Positions 1 to 6,673 of a stretch of DNA of 6,978 nucleotides are shown piece after piece (within the stretch, counting starts at the first letter, position 1; every line of letters starts with the position of its first letter). This stretch comes from an uncultured Bartonella sp. Lineage in GTDB: Bacteria; Pseudomonadota; Alphaproteobacteria; Rhizobiales; Rhizobiaceae. Below the pieces are notes generated by a model, which was given only the letters and a program-made list of their open reading frames with translations, made no database searches and was not told the DNA's origin. Location: positions 1 to 6,978 of the forward strand of contig CALTWN010000042.1 of the NCBI GenBank assembly GCA_943913205.1. The letters are read 5' to 3'. The position numbers were made by a program, and so were the translations under genes.

Positions 1-5
1 CAATA

Positions 6-11
6 AAGGAG
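6..11 (+). promoter_or_regulatory. Shine-Dalgarno site for yejA
   Basis: A strong AAGGAG ribosome-binding sequence lies 7 nt before a TTG codon at 19. It decides the start: no ATG occurs in this frame until well past the signal peptide, and the TTG opens directly onto a good secretion signal. The promoter of the operon must lie upstream of the window. Confidence 0.8.
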
Positions 12-18
12 AACCGCC

Positions 19-1935
19 TTGAGTTTAAAGAATAGTGTTTTAGGTTTTTTTATATTTCTTTGCATTAATTTAGCGGCTTATAACGTTAGTTTTGCTGAGG
101 ATGTTCCTGCTGCAAATACACCTAATGAAAATAAGGTAGCTGAAGAAACAGACGGTCTTCAATGGGAAACACAACCAACCCTAACTGAGCCATCTAAATA
201 TGGGCCAAACTTTCAGCATTATGGCCATGTTAATCCTAACGCTCCTAAGGGTGGCACACTTAATATGGTTGCTATAGGTACGTTTGACAGTTTAAATCCG
301 TATATTGTAGCCGGTACCCCGCCGCAGGGTTTGGTTCCATTGTTTGGTGGGTTGCTTTATGATGTTTTATTAGAACATAGTCTAGGTCAAGGTGGGCTTT
401 GTTATCCTTCTATAGGGATGGCCATAAAATATCCTAAAGATTATTCATGGGTTAAAATCAAGCTTAATCCGAAAGCGCGTTGGCATGATGGTACTCCTAT
501 AAGAGCTGAAGATGTATGTTGGTCGTTTGATATTTTACGTAAATATTCGCCATATTATCGCGGTTATTATGCTATGGTAGACCGTTGCGAGATTATAAAT
601 CCTCTTGAGGTTAAATTTGTTTTTAAAATAGCTCATGATAGAGAGCTACCAGCTTGCATGGGCGATTTAGTAATATTGCCAAAGCATTGGTGGGAAGGAA
701 CAGATAAAAATGGGAAAAAGCGCGATATAAGTAAACCTACCTTAGAAATTCCTTTAGGATCAGGAGCTTATAAAATAGCTAGCTTTATACCTGGTAAAGA
801 AATCGTCTGGGATCGAGTTAAAGATTATTGGGCAGAAAATTTACCTGTACATGTAGGGCGCAATAATTATGACAAAATTAAATTTTCTTATATGAGAGAT
901 GAAAATGCTCAGTGGGAAGCTTTTAAAAAGGGCGGTATTGTTGATTATCGTGAAGAAAAAGTTATGCAGCGTTGGATGCGAGACTATAATTTTGCCGCCG
1001 TGCGTAAGGGATTGGTGAAAAAAATTTCCTACCCTAATCTTAGTAGATATTCTTCACCTGGTTTCTATTTCAACACTAGAAAAGCTAAATTTTCTGATCG
1101 TCGTGTGAGAAAAGCCTTGGCCTTAGCGCTTGATTTTGAAACCATGAATCGCTCTTTGTTCTTTAATAAAAATTATCGTACTTATGGCTATTACAACGAT
1201 TACGCTTTTGATGTAGATGGGCCGCCAAAAGGTAAGGAAAAAGAGGTTTTGGAAACGGTTCGTGATTTAGTGCCGCCAGAATTATTTGAAAAGCCATTTA
1301 CGCTTCCTGCATATAAGTCAGCAGAGGACAAGAGAAGAATTCTTGGAGAATCTATGGATTTGCTAAAGCAGGCTGGATATGTAGTAAAAAATGGACGTTT
1401 GTTAGATAAAAATGGCAACCCGTTTTATGTTGAATTTTTACTTTCTAGCCCTCTTAATGAGCCTTTTACAGCCTTCTATGCGGCAAATCTTCGCAAGCTT
1501 GGTATTGATGTTTCAATACGTAATGTTGATAATGCACAATATGTTAATAGAAGAAGTAATTATGATTTTGACATAATTTATGAAGATATTCCTATGAGTA
1601 ATTCACCTGGAAATGAACAATTAGATTATGTTGGTTCTCAGTTGGCAGATGTTCATGGAAGTCATAACTATTCGGGCATTAAAAATAAGGCGGCAGATAA
1701 AATAATAGATATATTGATACATGCGCCTACTAGAGAAGATGTTGTGGCTACAACCAAAGCTTTGAATAGGGTGTTGCAATGGGGTTATTATCGTGTTCCG
1801 AGTTGGCTTCCAAAAACTATGGATATAGCTTGTTGGAAAAAAGTTAGTTTTCCACCAACTCAGCCAGCCTATAAGGGGTTTGACTATTTGTCTGGTTGGA
1901 TAAATACTTCTGTAGCTACAGATAAAACTAAATAG
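19..1935 (+). CDS. yejA: YejA-type periplasmic peptide-binding protein of an ABC importer
   Basis: This is the extracytoplasmic solute-binding protein (SBP_bac_5 / oligopeptide-binding family, YejA branch) that captures peptide-type ligands in the periplasm and delivers them to the YejBE permease. The 638-residue product starts with a Sec signal peptide: Lys at 4, a hydrophobic core at about 7-20, and a predicted cleavage after Ser-Phe-Ala at 24-26. There is no lipobox cysteine, so it should be soluble. Family-typical stretches are HVNPNAPKGGTL near 70-81, YSWVKIKLNPKARWHDGTPI near 142-161, GSGAYKI near 248-254 and FSDRRVRKALALALDFE near 357-373. It is slightly longer than E. coli YejA (about 604 aa), mainly because of an acidic, low-complexity linker after the signal peptide. 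Mature cysteines fall at 128, 167, 190, 213 and 605. The start is TTG, with a strong ribosome-binding site. It is the first visible gene of yejABEF. Family assignment is firm; the exact ligand (general peptides, muropeptides or antimicrobial peptides) is not readable here. Confidence 0.93.
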   Translation: MSLKNSVLGFFIFLCINLAAYNVSFAEDVPAANTPNENKVAEETDGLQWETQPTLTEPSKYGPNFQHYGHVNPNAPKGGTLNMVAIGTFDSLNPYIVAGTPPQGLVPLFGGLLYDVLLEHSLGQGGLCYPSIGMAIKYPKDYSWVKIKLNPKARWHDGTPIRAEDVCWSFDILRKYSPYYRGYYAMVDRCEIINPLEVKFVFKIAHDRELPACMGDLVILPKHWWEGTDKNGKKRDISKPTLEIPLGSGAYKIASFIPGKEIVWDRVKDYWAENLPVHVGRNNYDKIKFSYMRDENAQWEAFKKGGIVDYREEKVMQRWMRDYNFAAVRKGLVKKISYPNLSRYSSPGFYFNTRKAKFSDRRVRKALALALDFETMNRSLFFNKNYRTYGYYNDYAFDVDGPPKGKEKEVLETVRDLVPPELFEKPFTLPAYKSAEDKRRILGESMDLLKQAGYVVKNGRLLDKNGNPFYVEFLLSSPLNEPFTAFYAANLRKLGIDVSIRNVDNAQYVNRRSNYDFDIIYEDIPMSNSPGNEQLDYVGSQLADVHGSHNYSGIKNKAADKIIDILIHAPTREDVVATTKALNRVLQWGYYRVPSWLPKTMDIACWKKVSFPPTQPAYKGFDYLSGWINTSVATDKTK

Positions 1936-1966
1936 CTGTAATTGCTGAAGATAGATACTAAAAAGT

Positions 1967-1970
1967 AGGA
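1967..1970 (+). promoter_or_regulatory. Shine-Dalgarno site deciding the yejB start
   Basis: AGGA sits 9 nt before the ATG at 1980 but only 3 nt before an in-frame TTG at 1974. The spacing favours the ATG. So does the resulting N-terminus (Met-Gly-His-Tyr-Ile-Leu-Arg-Arg), which matches the usual YejB opening of Met-Gly-x-Tyr followed by two arginines. The 44-nt gap after yejA holds no hairpin with a U-tract that I can see. Confidence 0.7.
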
Positions 1971-1979
1971 ATTTTGATT

Positions 1980-3104
1980 ATGGGTCATTATATATTACGT
2001 AGATTATTATTAATTATACCAACGATAATAGGTATTTTGACGGTTACGTTTGTTCTTGTGCAATTTACACCAGGTGGTCCGGTTGAAACAATAATGGCAC
2101 GTATGCAGGGTGAAGGCGGTATGTCTTCTAGTAATATGCTTATATCTGAAATGAAGCATAATAAGGACTGGATTAAAAAAGATGATTCTTCTGATAAAGT
2201 AGATGATTCCAAGAAAGAGGGCGCTTATACAGCTTCAAAAGGTGTTGATCCTAAATTTGTAGAAGATTTAAAGAAGCAGTTTGGTTTTGATAAACCGCCT
2301 TTAGTGCGTTACTTTAAAATGCTATGGGATTATGCTCGTTTTGATCTCGGTAATTCTTTCTTTAAAGGTGAATCGGTTATGCAGCTTATTGGCGACGCAA
2401 TGCCTGTTTCCGCTTCTTTAGGTTTTTGGCAGTTATTTATTTCTTATATTATAGCTATACCATTGGGTATTAGGAAAGCAGTTAAGGATGGTGCACAGTT
2501 TGATGTGTGGACTAGTACTGTAATAATTATAGGCTATGCAATACCGCCTTTTTTACTAGGTATGATACTTTTGGTGTTTTTTGCAGGTGGGTCTTTTTTA
2601 AATATATTTCCTTTGAGTCATATGGTTTCAGATGGATTTGCTGATATGAGTTTAGGGCATAAAATTTTAGATTATTTCTGGCATTTAACCTTGCCTTTAT
2701 TAGCAAGTGTTGTTGCAGGTTTTGCAACAACTACTTTTTTAACCAAAAATTGTTTTTTAGAAGAAATACGTAAACAATATGTAATGACAGCCAGGGCTAA
2801 AGGCGTATCAGAGCGTGATATATTATATAAACATGTTTTTCGTAACGCTATTTTAGTGGTGATAGCAAGTTTTCCGGCAGCTTTTGTTATTGCTTTTACT
2901 ACCAGTTCTATATTAATTGAAACAGTGTTTTCATTAAATGGGGTTGGTTTATTAGGTTATGATGCTGTGGTAAACAGAGATTATCCTGTGGTTTTTGGCA
3001 CCTTATTTATTTTTTCATTGCTTGGATTGGTTTGCAATTTACTTGCCGATATAGCTTGTGCTTTTATCGATCCTCGTATAGATTTTGAAAAACGTGATGT
3101 TTAG
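1980..3104 (+). CDS. yejB: YejB-type ABC peptide importer permease
   Basis: This inner-membrane permease (BPD_transp_1, DppB/OppB-like class, YejB branch) forms half of the channel through which the YejA-bound peptide enters. The product is 374 aa from the ATG at 1980. TM1 spans about 9-29 and ends in the family-typical TPGGPVE. A periplasmic segment of about 35-140 follows, and further helices lie near 143-163, 180-202, 235-258, 292-315 and 335-360. The EAA loop that docks on the ATPase is at about 270-290 (TARAKGVS, then KHVFRNA). Other YejB-like stretches are GFDKPPLVRYFKMLWDY near 102-118, IIIGYAIPPFLLGM near 182-195 and a C-terminal DPRIDFE. Oddity: residues 65-80 form a Lys/Asp/Ser-rich low-complexity patch in the periplasmic segment. 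It is followed 25 nt later by yejE. A TTG six bases upstream would add two residues but is too close to the ribosome-binding site. Confidence 0.94.
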   Translation: MGHYILRRLLLIIPTIIGILTVTFVLVQFTPGGPVETIMARMQGEGGMSSSNMLISEMKHNKDWIKKDDSSDKVDDSKKEGAYTASKGVDPKFVEDLKKQFGFDKPPLVRYFKMLWDYARFDLGNSFFKGESVMQLIGDAMPVSASLGFWQLFISYIIAIPLGIRKAVKDGAQFDVWTSTVIIIGYAIPPFLLGMILLVFFAGGSFLNIFPLSHMVSDGFADMSLGHKILDYFWHLTLPLLASVVAGFATTTFLTKNCFLEEIRKQYVMTARAKGVSERDILYKHVFRNAILVVIASFPAAFVIAFTTSSILIETVFSLNGVGLLGYDAVVNRDYPVVFGTLFIFSLLGLVCNLLADIACAFIDPRIDFEKRDV

Positions 3105-3129
3105 TGGCTGGTATTAAGGAAGGTTTGAT

Positions 3130-4269
3130 ATGAGTGAACAAATCAATGCTCTTGGTGAAAAGCAGGTTTTTGCTAAAAAACCTTTAATTTCTCCTATAAA
3201 TCAGCGTCGTTGGCGGCTATTTAGGCAAAATCGTCTTGGCTGGTCTTCATTCTGTATATTTTTATTTCTTTGTATTATTTCCTTTTTTGCAGAATTTATT
3301 GCTAATGATAGACCAATTATAGCCAGCTATAAGGGGCATATTATGTTGCCTATTTTGCATGATTATTCAGATTCTTTGTTTGGTGGTAGTTTAGTTACGG
3401 CCGATTTTCGTGACCCTGTGATAGAGCAAGAGATAAAAAAACATGGTTGGGCAATTTGGCCTCCTATACATTATTCTTATAATACCCTTAGCTCTAATAG
3501 TATTGCTTTGGAACCTCCTTTTTGGCTATCAACTAAGAAACAGGCTTGTCAGCTTTATCCAAATGGAGAGCAAGATAGTAATTGTCGCTTTGCAAATTTG
3601 CATTTATTGGGTACAGACGATCAAACTAGAGATATTTTTGCGAGGCTATTATATGGTTTTCGTTTATCTATAATCTTTACCGTTTTAATGACCTTTTGTT
3701 CAACTATTATAGGTCTTGTGGCTGGCGCTATACAGGGATACTTTGGTGGTAAAATAGATTTGATAATGCAACGGGTTATTGAAGTGTGGGTTTCTGTACC
3801 TGGTTTGTTTTTAGTTATTGTGCTTGGCTCTATTTTTCAACAGGGTTTTTGGATTTTATTATTTGTTTTGATATTTTTTCAATGGACATTGTTGGTTACG
3901 CTTGTTCGTGCAGAGTTTTTAAGAGCTCGTAATTTTGAATATGTTACTGCCGCACGGGCTTTAGGTGTTTCAAACACCTCCATAATGGCAAAACATTTAT
4001 TACCAAATGCAATGGTTGCAACCTTAACCTATGTTCCGTTTTTGTTAACCTCTGGTATAACTATTCTAACTTCGCTAGATTATTTAGGTTTTGGTTTACC
4101 ACCAGGTTCAGCTTCACTGGGCGAAATTATCCGACAAGCTACCAGGGCGCTTAATGCACCATGGATTGCTATAACTGTATTTATTACTATTGCTTTAATG
4201 TTGTCCTTACTGGCTTTTATAGGAGAAGCTGTTCGTGGGGCGTTTGATCCAAGGAAGTCTTTCCAATGA
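3130..4269 (+). CDS. yejE: YejE-type ABC peptide importer permease
   Basis: This is the second inner-membrane permease (BPD_transp_1, DppC/OppC-like class, YejE branch), partner of YejB. The ATG at 3130 is preceded by AAGGAAGG with a 6-nt spacer. The 379-aa product has a cytoplasmic N-terminus with the SPINQRRWRLFRQNRLG stretch at 21-37, TM1 at about 38-58, and a long periplasmic loop to about 170. The transmembrane core follows, with VGVVRAEFL-like LVRAEFLRARNFEYVTAARALGV near 262-280 split across the EAA loop (273-294, ending LLPNA), then LTSLDYLGFGLPPGSASLGE and a C-terminal GEAVRGAFDPRK. E. coli YejE is about 341 aa. The extra length is an N-terminal extension of about 19 residues plus an insertion in the periplasmic loop carrying Cys140 and Cys152, just before the conserved LLGTDDQTRDI. 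The gene ends in an ATGA overlap with yejF, so translational coupling is likely. Confidence 0.93.
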   Translation: MSEQINALGEKQVFAKKPLISPINQRRWRLFRQNRLGWSSFCIFLFLCIISFFAEFIANDRPIIASYKGHIMLPILHDYSDSLFGGSLVTADFRDPVIEQEIKKHGWAIWPPIHYSYNTLSSNSIALEPPFWLSTKKQACQLYPNGEQDSNCRFANLHLLGTDDQTRDIFARLLYGFRLSIIFTVLMTFCSTIIGLVAGAIQGYFGGKIDLIMQRVIEVWVSVPGLFLVIVLGSIFQQGFWILLFVLIFFQWTLLVTLVRAEFLRARNFEYVTAARALGVSNTSIMAKHLLPNAMVATLTYVPFLLTSGITILTSLDYLGFGLPPGSASLGEIIRQATRALNAPWIAITVFITIALMLSLLAFIGEAVRGAFDPRKSFQ

Positions 4270-5891
4270 GTACTATTTTATCTATAAAAGATCTTTCGAT
4301 AGGTTTTCATCAAGGCGGAAAATCGCATTTAGCTGTTGATGGTATATCCTTTGATATTAAAAAGGGCGAAACGGTTGCTTTGGTTGGTGAGTCTGGCTCA
4401 GGTAAGTCTGCAACAGCCTTATCTATTTTGCGTCTTCATAATTATGCTGTTACAAGCCATCCTTCAGGCGAAATTATATTTCGCGATAAAAATTTGCTTG
4501 CTCTTAAGGATTCAGAGTTAAGAAAAGTAAGGGGCGCTGATATAGGCATGATATTTCAAGAGCCTATGACCTCATTAAATCCATTGCATACCATTGAAAA
4601 GCAAATAATGGAAACATTAAGTATTCACCAGGGTATGGGGGAAACAGCTGCTAGGGCAAAAACTCTTGAATTGTTACATCAAGTAGGTATAAGAGAACCA
4701 GAAAAAAAACTTAAAAGCTTTCCTCAGCAACTTTCTGGTGGTCAGCGTCAACGTGTTATGATAGCTATGGCTTTAGCTAATGACCCTGTCTTATTGATAG
4801 CTGATGAGCCTACCACGGCTTTGGATGTTACTATACAGGCACAAATTTTACAATTGCTCAGCGATATACAAAAAGCTAATTCAATGTCTATGTTATTTAT
4901 AACTCATGATTTAGGTATTGTTCGCGGCATAGCCGATAAAGTTTGTGTAATGAATCAGGGTAAAATTGTAGAAGTTGGCGCAACGAAGGAATTATTCGCT
5001 AACCCGCAGCATCCATACACAAAAGAGTTGATTAATGCTGAACCAAAAGGTGATGCGCCCAAGGCTAAGTTAGATACGCCCGTTATCTTGCAGTGCGACA
5101 ATCTTAAAGTTTGGTTTCCTATTAAAAAGGGATTTTTGCGTAAAACAGTTGATCACATCAAAGCTGTTGATGGGGTTAGCCTAGAATTGCACAAAGGCCA
5201 AACTATGGCTATCGTTGGAGAATCTGGTTCAGGAAAAACCACTTTAGGCTTAGCTTTAACTAGATTAATTTCTTCCCAAGGTAAAATAATTTATAATGGG
5301 CACAATATTAGTGAATATAGTTTTAAGCAAATGCGTCCATTGCGTAAAGATGTTCAGATAGTTTTTCAAGACCCTTATGGCTCTTTATCTCCTCGTATGT
5401 CTATAGGTGAAATTATTGCTGAAGGATTACAAATACATGAACCACATCTTTCATATGGAGAGAGAGAACAAAAGGTTATTAACGCTTTGCAAGAGGTTAG
5501 TATAAATCCAGACTTTAGGCATAGATACCCACATGAATTTTCTGGTGGACAGAGGCAGCGTGTTTCTATAGCTCGGGCTATGGTTTTGAATCCTAAATTT
5601 GTATTGTTAGATGAACCAACTTCAGCTTTAGATATGAATGTACAAGCTCAGGTGGTAGAATTGCTACAAAAGTTGCAGGCTTCGCACGATTTGACTTATT
5701 TATTCATTAGTCACGATTTACGAGTTGTTAAATCTTTTGCACACCACGTTATGGTTATGCGCCATGGCCATGTTGTTGAGTATGGACCTTCTGAGGAAAT
5801 ATTTAATAATCCAAAAAGCGAATATACTAAGGCATTGTTGTTAGCCGCATTTGAAGCAAAAGTATATAATGCTGAAGATTTAGATCAGTAA
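4266..5891 (+). CDS. yejF: YejF-type double-NBD ATPase of the ABC peptide importer
   Basis: This cytoplasmic ATPase powers the YejABEF importer, with both nucleotide-binding domains fused in one 541-aa chain as is normal for YejF. NBD1 has Walker A GESGSGKS at 41-48, Q-loop Gln98, signature LSGGQRQR at 156-163, Walker B LLIADEP at 176-182 and switch His214. NBD2 has Walker A GESGSGKT at 318-325, signature FSGGQRQR at 425-432, Walker B LLDEP at 447-451 and switch His483. All catalytic motifs are intact in both halves, so both sites should hydrolyse ATP. Each half ends in the oligopeptide-transporter C-terminal extension (NPQHPYTKEL near 246-255; NNPKSEYTKALL near the C-terminus). AAGGAAG lies 8 nt before the ATG, inside the end of yejE, and the start overlaps the yejE stop by 4 nt. 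The 3' end overlaps the convergent moeB-like gene by 7 nt, so no separate terminator region exists. Confidence 0.95.
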   Translation: MSTILSIKDLSIGFHQGGKSHLAVDGISFDIKKGETVALVGESGSGKSATALSILRLHNYAVTSHPSGEIIFRDKNLLALKDSELRKVRGADIGMIFQEPMTSLNPLHTIEKQIMETLSIHQGMGETAARAKTLELLHQVGIREPEKKLKSFPQQLSGGQRQRVMIAMALANDPVLLIADEPTTALDVTIQAQILQLLSDIQKANSMSMLFITHDLGIVRGIADKVCVMNQGKIVEVGATKELFANPQHPYTKELINAEPKGDAPKAKLDTPVILQCDNLKVWFPIKKGFLRKTVDHIKAVDGVSLELHKGQTMAIVGESGSGKTTLGLALTRLISSQGKIIYNGHNISEYSFKQMRPLRKDVQIVFQDPYGSLSPRMSIGEIIAEGLQIHEPHLSYGEREQKVINALQEVSINPDFRHRYPHEFSGGQRQRVSIARAMVLNPKFVLLDEPTSALDMNVQAQVVELLQKLQASHDLTYLFISHDLRVVKSFAHHVMVMRHGHVVEYGPSEEIFNNPKSEYTKALLLAAFEAKVYNAEDLDQ

Positions 5892-6634
5892 TTTATAATA
5901 TAAAAATTAGCTTGTAGCCCTTCGTAAACCAATAATCTTTTTATTAAAGGTTGACCGATACCGGTTACAAGCTTTAGAACCTCTGTTGCTTGTAGTGAAC
6001 CAATTACCCCAGGTAAACTAGCTAAAACACCATAGGTGCTGCAATTTCCTGATTTATTGTTTTGTGGGATATGCGGGAAAATATCACGATAGCTTGGATT
6101 GTTATGTTCATACGGTTTTAAAGTGGTTATTTGCCCATTATATCTGCTTATTGCTCCTAGGATGCAGGGCTTTTGTAGGGAGCTGGCTGTATCTGCTATC
6201 AAGTACCTTGTTGTAAAATTATCGCAACAATCTACAATGATATCGTACAAATTAAAAATATCCTTGGCATTTTCATTTGCTAGTTTTAAATTATGTTCTT
6301 TTATGGTTGGGTAGGGGTTTAACTGAGCTAAGTTTTTAGCTGCGCTAGCGGTTTTACTTGTACCTATATTGTTTGTATTATGTATAATTTGCCTTTGTAG
6401 GTTAGAAATATCAACTATGTCAAAATCTATAATACCTATTGTGCCAATACCAGCTGCGCACAAATAATTTAGCACGGGCGACCCCAAGCCGCCGGCACCT
6501 ACTACTAAAACTTTAGCTTTTTTTATTTTTTGCTGTCCAGACCCACCGATTTCAGGTAAAAAAATATGGCGCGAATATCTGTTCACCTCTTCAGCGCTTA
6601 ATGGCGAATTATCAACTACTTGCTTTAAAAACAT
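5885..6634 (-). CDS. moeB: MoeB/ThiF-family E1-like adenylyltransferase lacking the zinc-binding CxxC pairs
   Basis: This member of the ThiF/MoeB/HesA family uses ATP to adenylate the C-terminal Gly-Gly of a ubiquitin-like sulfur carrier (MoaD for molybdopterin, ThiS for thiamine). The 249-aa product begins with the MoeB-like RYSRHIFLPEIGG (19-31). The nucleotide-binding motif is GAGGLGS at 46-52, with Asp70/Asp72 and NLQRQ at 78-82 contacting ATP, and DCCDN at 135-139 supplies the conserved Asp138. GVLASLPGVIGSLQATEVLKL (from 202) is strongly MoeB-like. Cys198, at the conserved cysteine position of the family, is kept. Oddities: the first zinc pair is replaced (Ser181 and Asp184 within PSYRDIFP), and the protein stops at FYIINY before the usual C-terminal CPVC. 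No Shine-Dalgarno is visible before the ATG. MoeB fits slightly better than ThiF by sequence, but no moa or thi partner is in view, so the substrate is uncertain and the symbol is provisional. Confidence 0.8.
   Translation of the reverse strand: MFLKQVVDNSPLSAEEVNRYSRHIFLPEIGGSGQQKIKKAKVLVVGAGGLGSPVLNYLCAAGIGTIGIIDFDIVDISNLQRQIIHNTNNIGTSKTASAAKNLAQLNPYPTIKEHNLKLANENAKDIFNLYDIIVDCCDNFTTRYLIADTASSLQKPCILGAISRYNGQITTLKPYEHNNPSYRDIFPHIPQNNKSGNCSTYGVLASLPGVIGSLQATEVLKLVTGIGQPLIKRLLVYEGLQANFYIINY
5909..5973. repeat. Long-loop inverted repeat near the 3' end of the moeB-like gene
   Basis: An 11-nt left arm (5909-5919, AGCTTGTAGCC) and right arm (5963-5973, GGTTACAAGCT) can pair in the + strand RNA with ten Watson-Crick pairs and one G-U wobble. 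On the - strand that pair becomes an A-C mismatch. The 43-nt loop can fold further, for example AATAA at 5931-5935 with TTATT at 5941-5945. There is no U-tract after the stem on the + strand, while on the - strand a run of five T follows two bases after it. The long loop and position inside codons make a classical terminator doubtful; it may be chance. Confidence 0.3.
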
Positions 6635-6639
6635 ATTTT

Positions 6640-6645
6640 TATAAT
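6640..6645 (+). promoter_or_regulatory. Candidate -10 element for gshB
   Basis: A perfect TATAAT lies 35 nt before the gshB ATG, which would put transcription start near 6652 and leave a short leader containing the ribosome-binding site. The -35 is poor: TTGCTT at 6620-6625 leaves only a 14-nt spacer, and the properly spaced hexamer at 6617-6622 matches weakly. Because the whole intergenic region is A/T, a chance match is possible. Confidence 0.35.
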
Positions 6646-6648
6646 ATA
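6643..6648 (-). promoter_or_regulatory. Candidate -10 element for the moeB-like gene
   Basis: Read on the - strand, TATATT lies at -14 to -9 relative to the moeB ATG, which would place transcription start at or next to the A of the ATG. This would give a leaderless mRNA and fits the absence of any Shine-Dalgarno sequence. It overlaps the candidate gshB -10 on the other strand. The -35 region is weak (CTTATA, 17 nt upstream), and A/T richness makes chance likely enough to keep confidence low. Confidence 0.27.
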
Positions 6649-6668
6649 CTATATTTTAAAACATATAT

Positions 6669-6673
6669 AAGGA
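6669..6673 (+). promoter_or_regulatory. Shine-Dalgarno site for gshB
   Basis: AAGGA lies 7 nt before the ATG at 6681. It supports that start, which also gives the usual alphaproteobacterial GshB N-terminus (Met-Lys-Ile-Ala-Val-Gln-Met-Asp). Confidence 0.7.

Noticed and set aside
1200..1418. Minus-strand open frame inside yejA
   Set aside because: It lies wholly opposite a well-supported coding region, has no ribosome-binding site and has no recognisable product; it is a shadow of yejA.
1974..1979. TTG at 1974 as the yejB start
   Set aside because: It is only 3 nt from the AGGA ribosome-binding sequence. The ATG at 1980 has normal spacing and gives the family-typical N-terminus.
1936..1979. 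Terminator or attenuator between yejA and yejB, which would lower permease expression relative to the binding protein
   Set aside because: No stem followed by a T-run is visible in the 44-nt gap, so there is no sequence support.
1988..2212. Minus-strand open frame inside yejB
   Set aside because: It lies antisense to a conserved permease, with no family resemblance. The same applies to the frame at 2527-2730.
3443..3673. Alternative plus-strand frame inside yejE with a hydrophobic start
   Set aside because: The hydrophobicity is explained by T-rich codons read in another frame. The yejE frame matches its family across this stretch without a break.
4336..4521. Alternative plus-strand frame inside yejF
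   Set aside because: It overlaps the intact Walker A region of NBD1, and no frameshift is needed to explain the gene.
19..5891. General oligopeptide (Opp) or dipeptide (Dpp) importer instead of Yej
   Set aside because: The fused double ATPase, the gene order binding protein-permease-permease-fused ATPase, and Yej-specific stretches (FDKPPLVRYFKMLWDY in YejB, LTSLDYLGFGLP in YejE) favour Yej.
6099..6314. Plus-strand open frame opposite the moeB-like gene
   Set aside because: It is antisense to conserved E1 sequence, has no ribosome-binding site and no recognisable domain.
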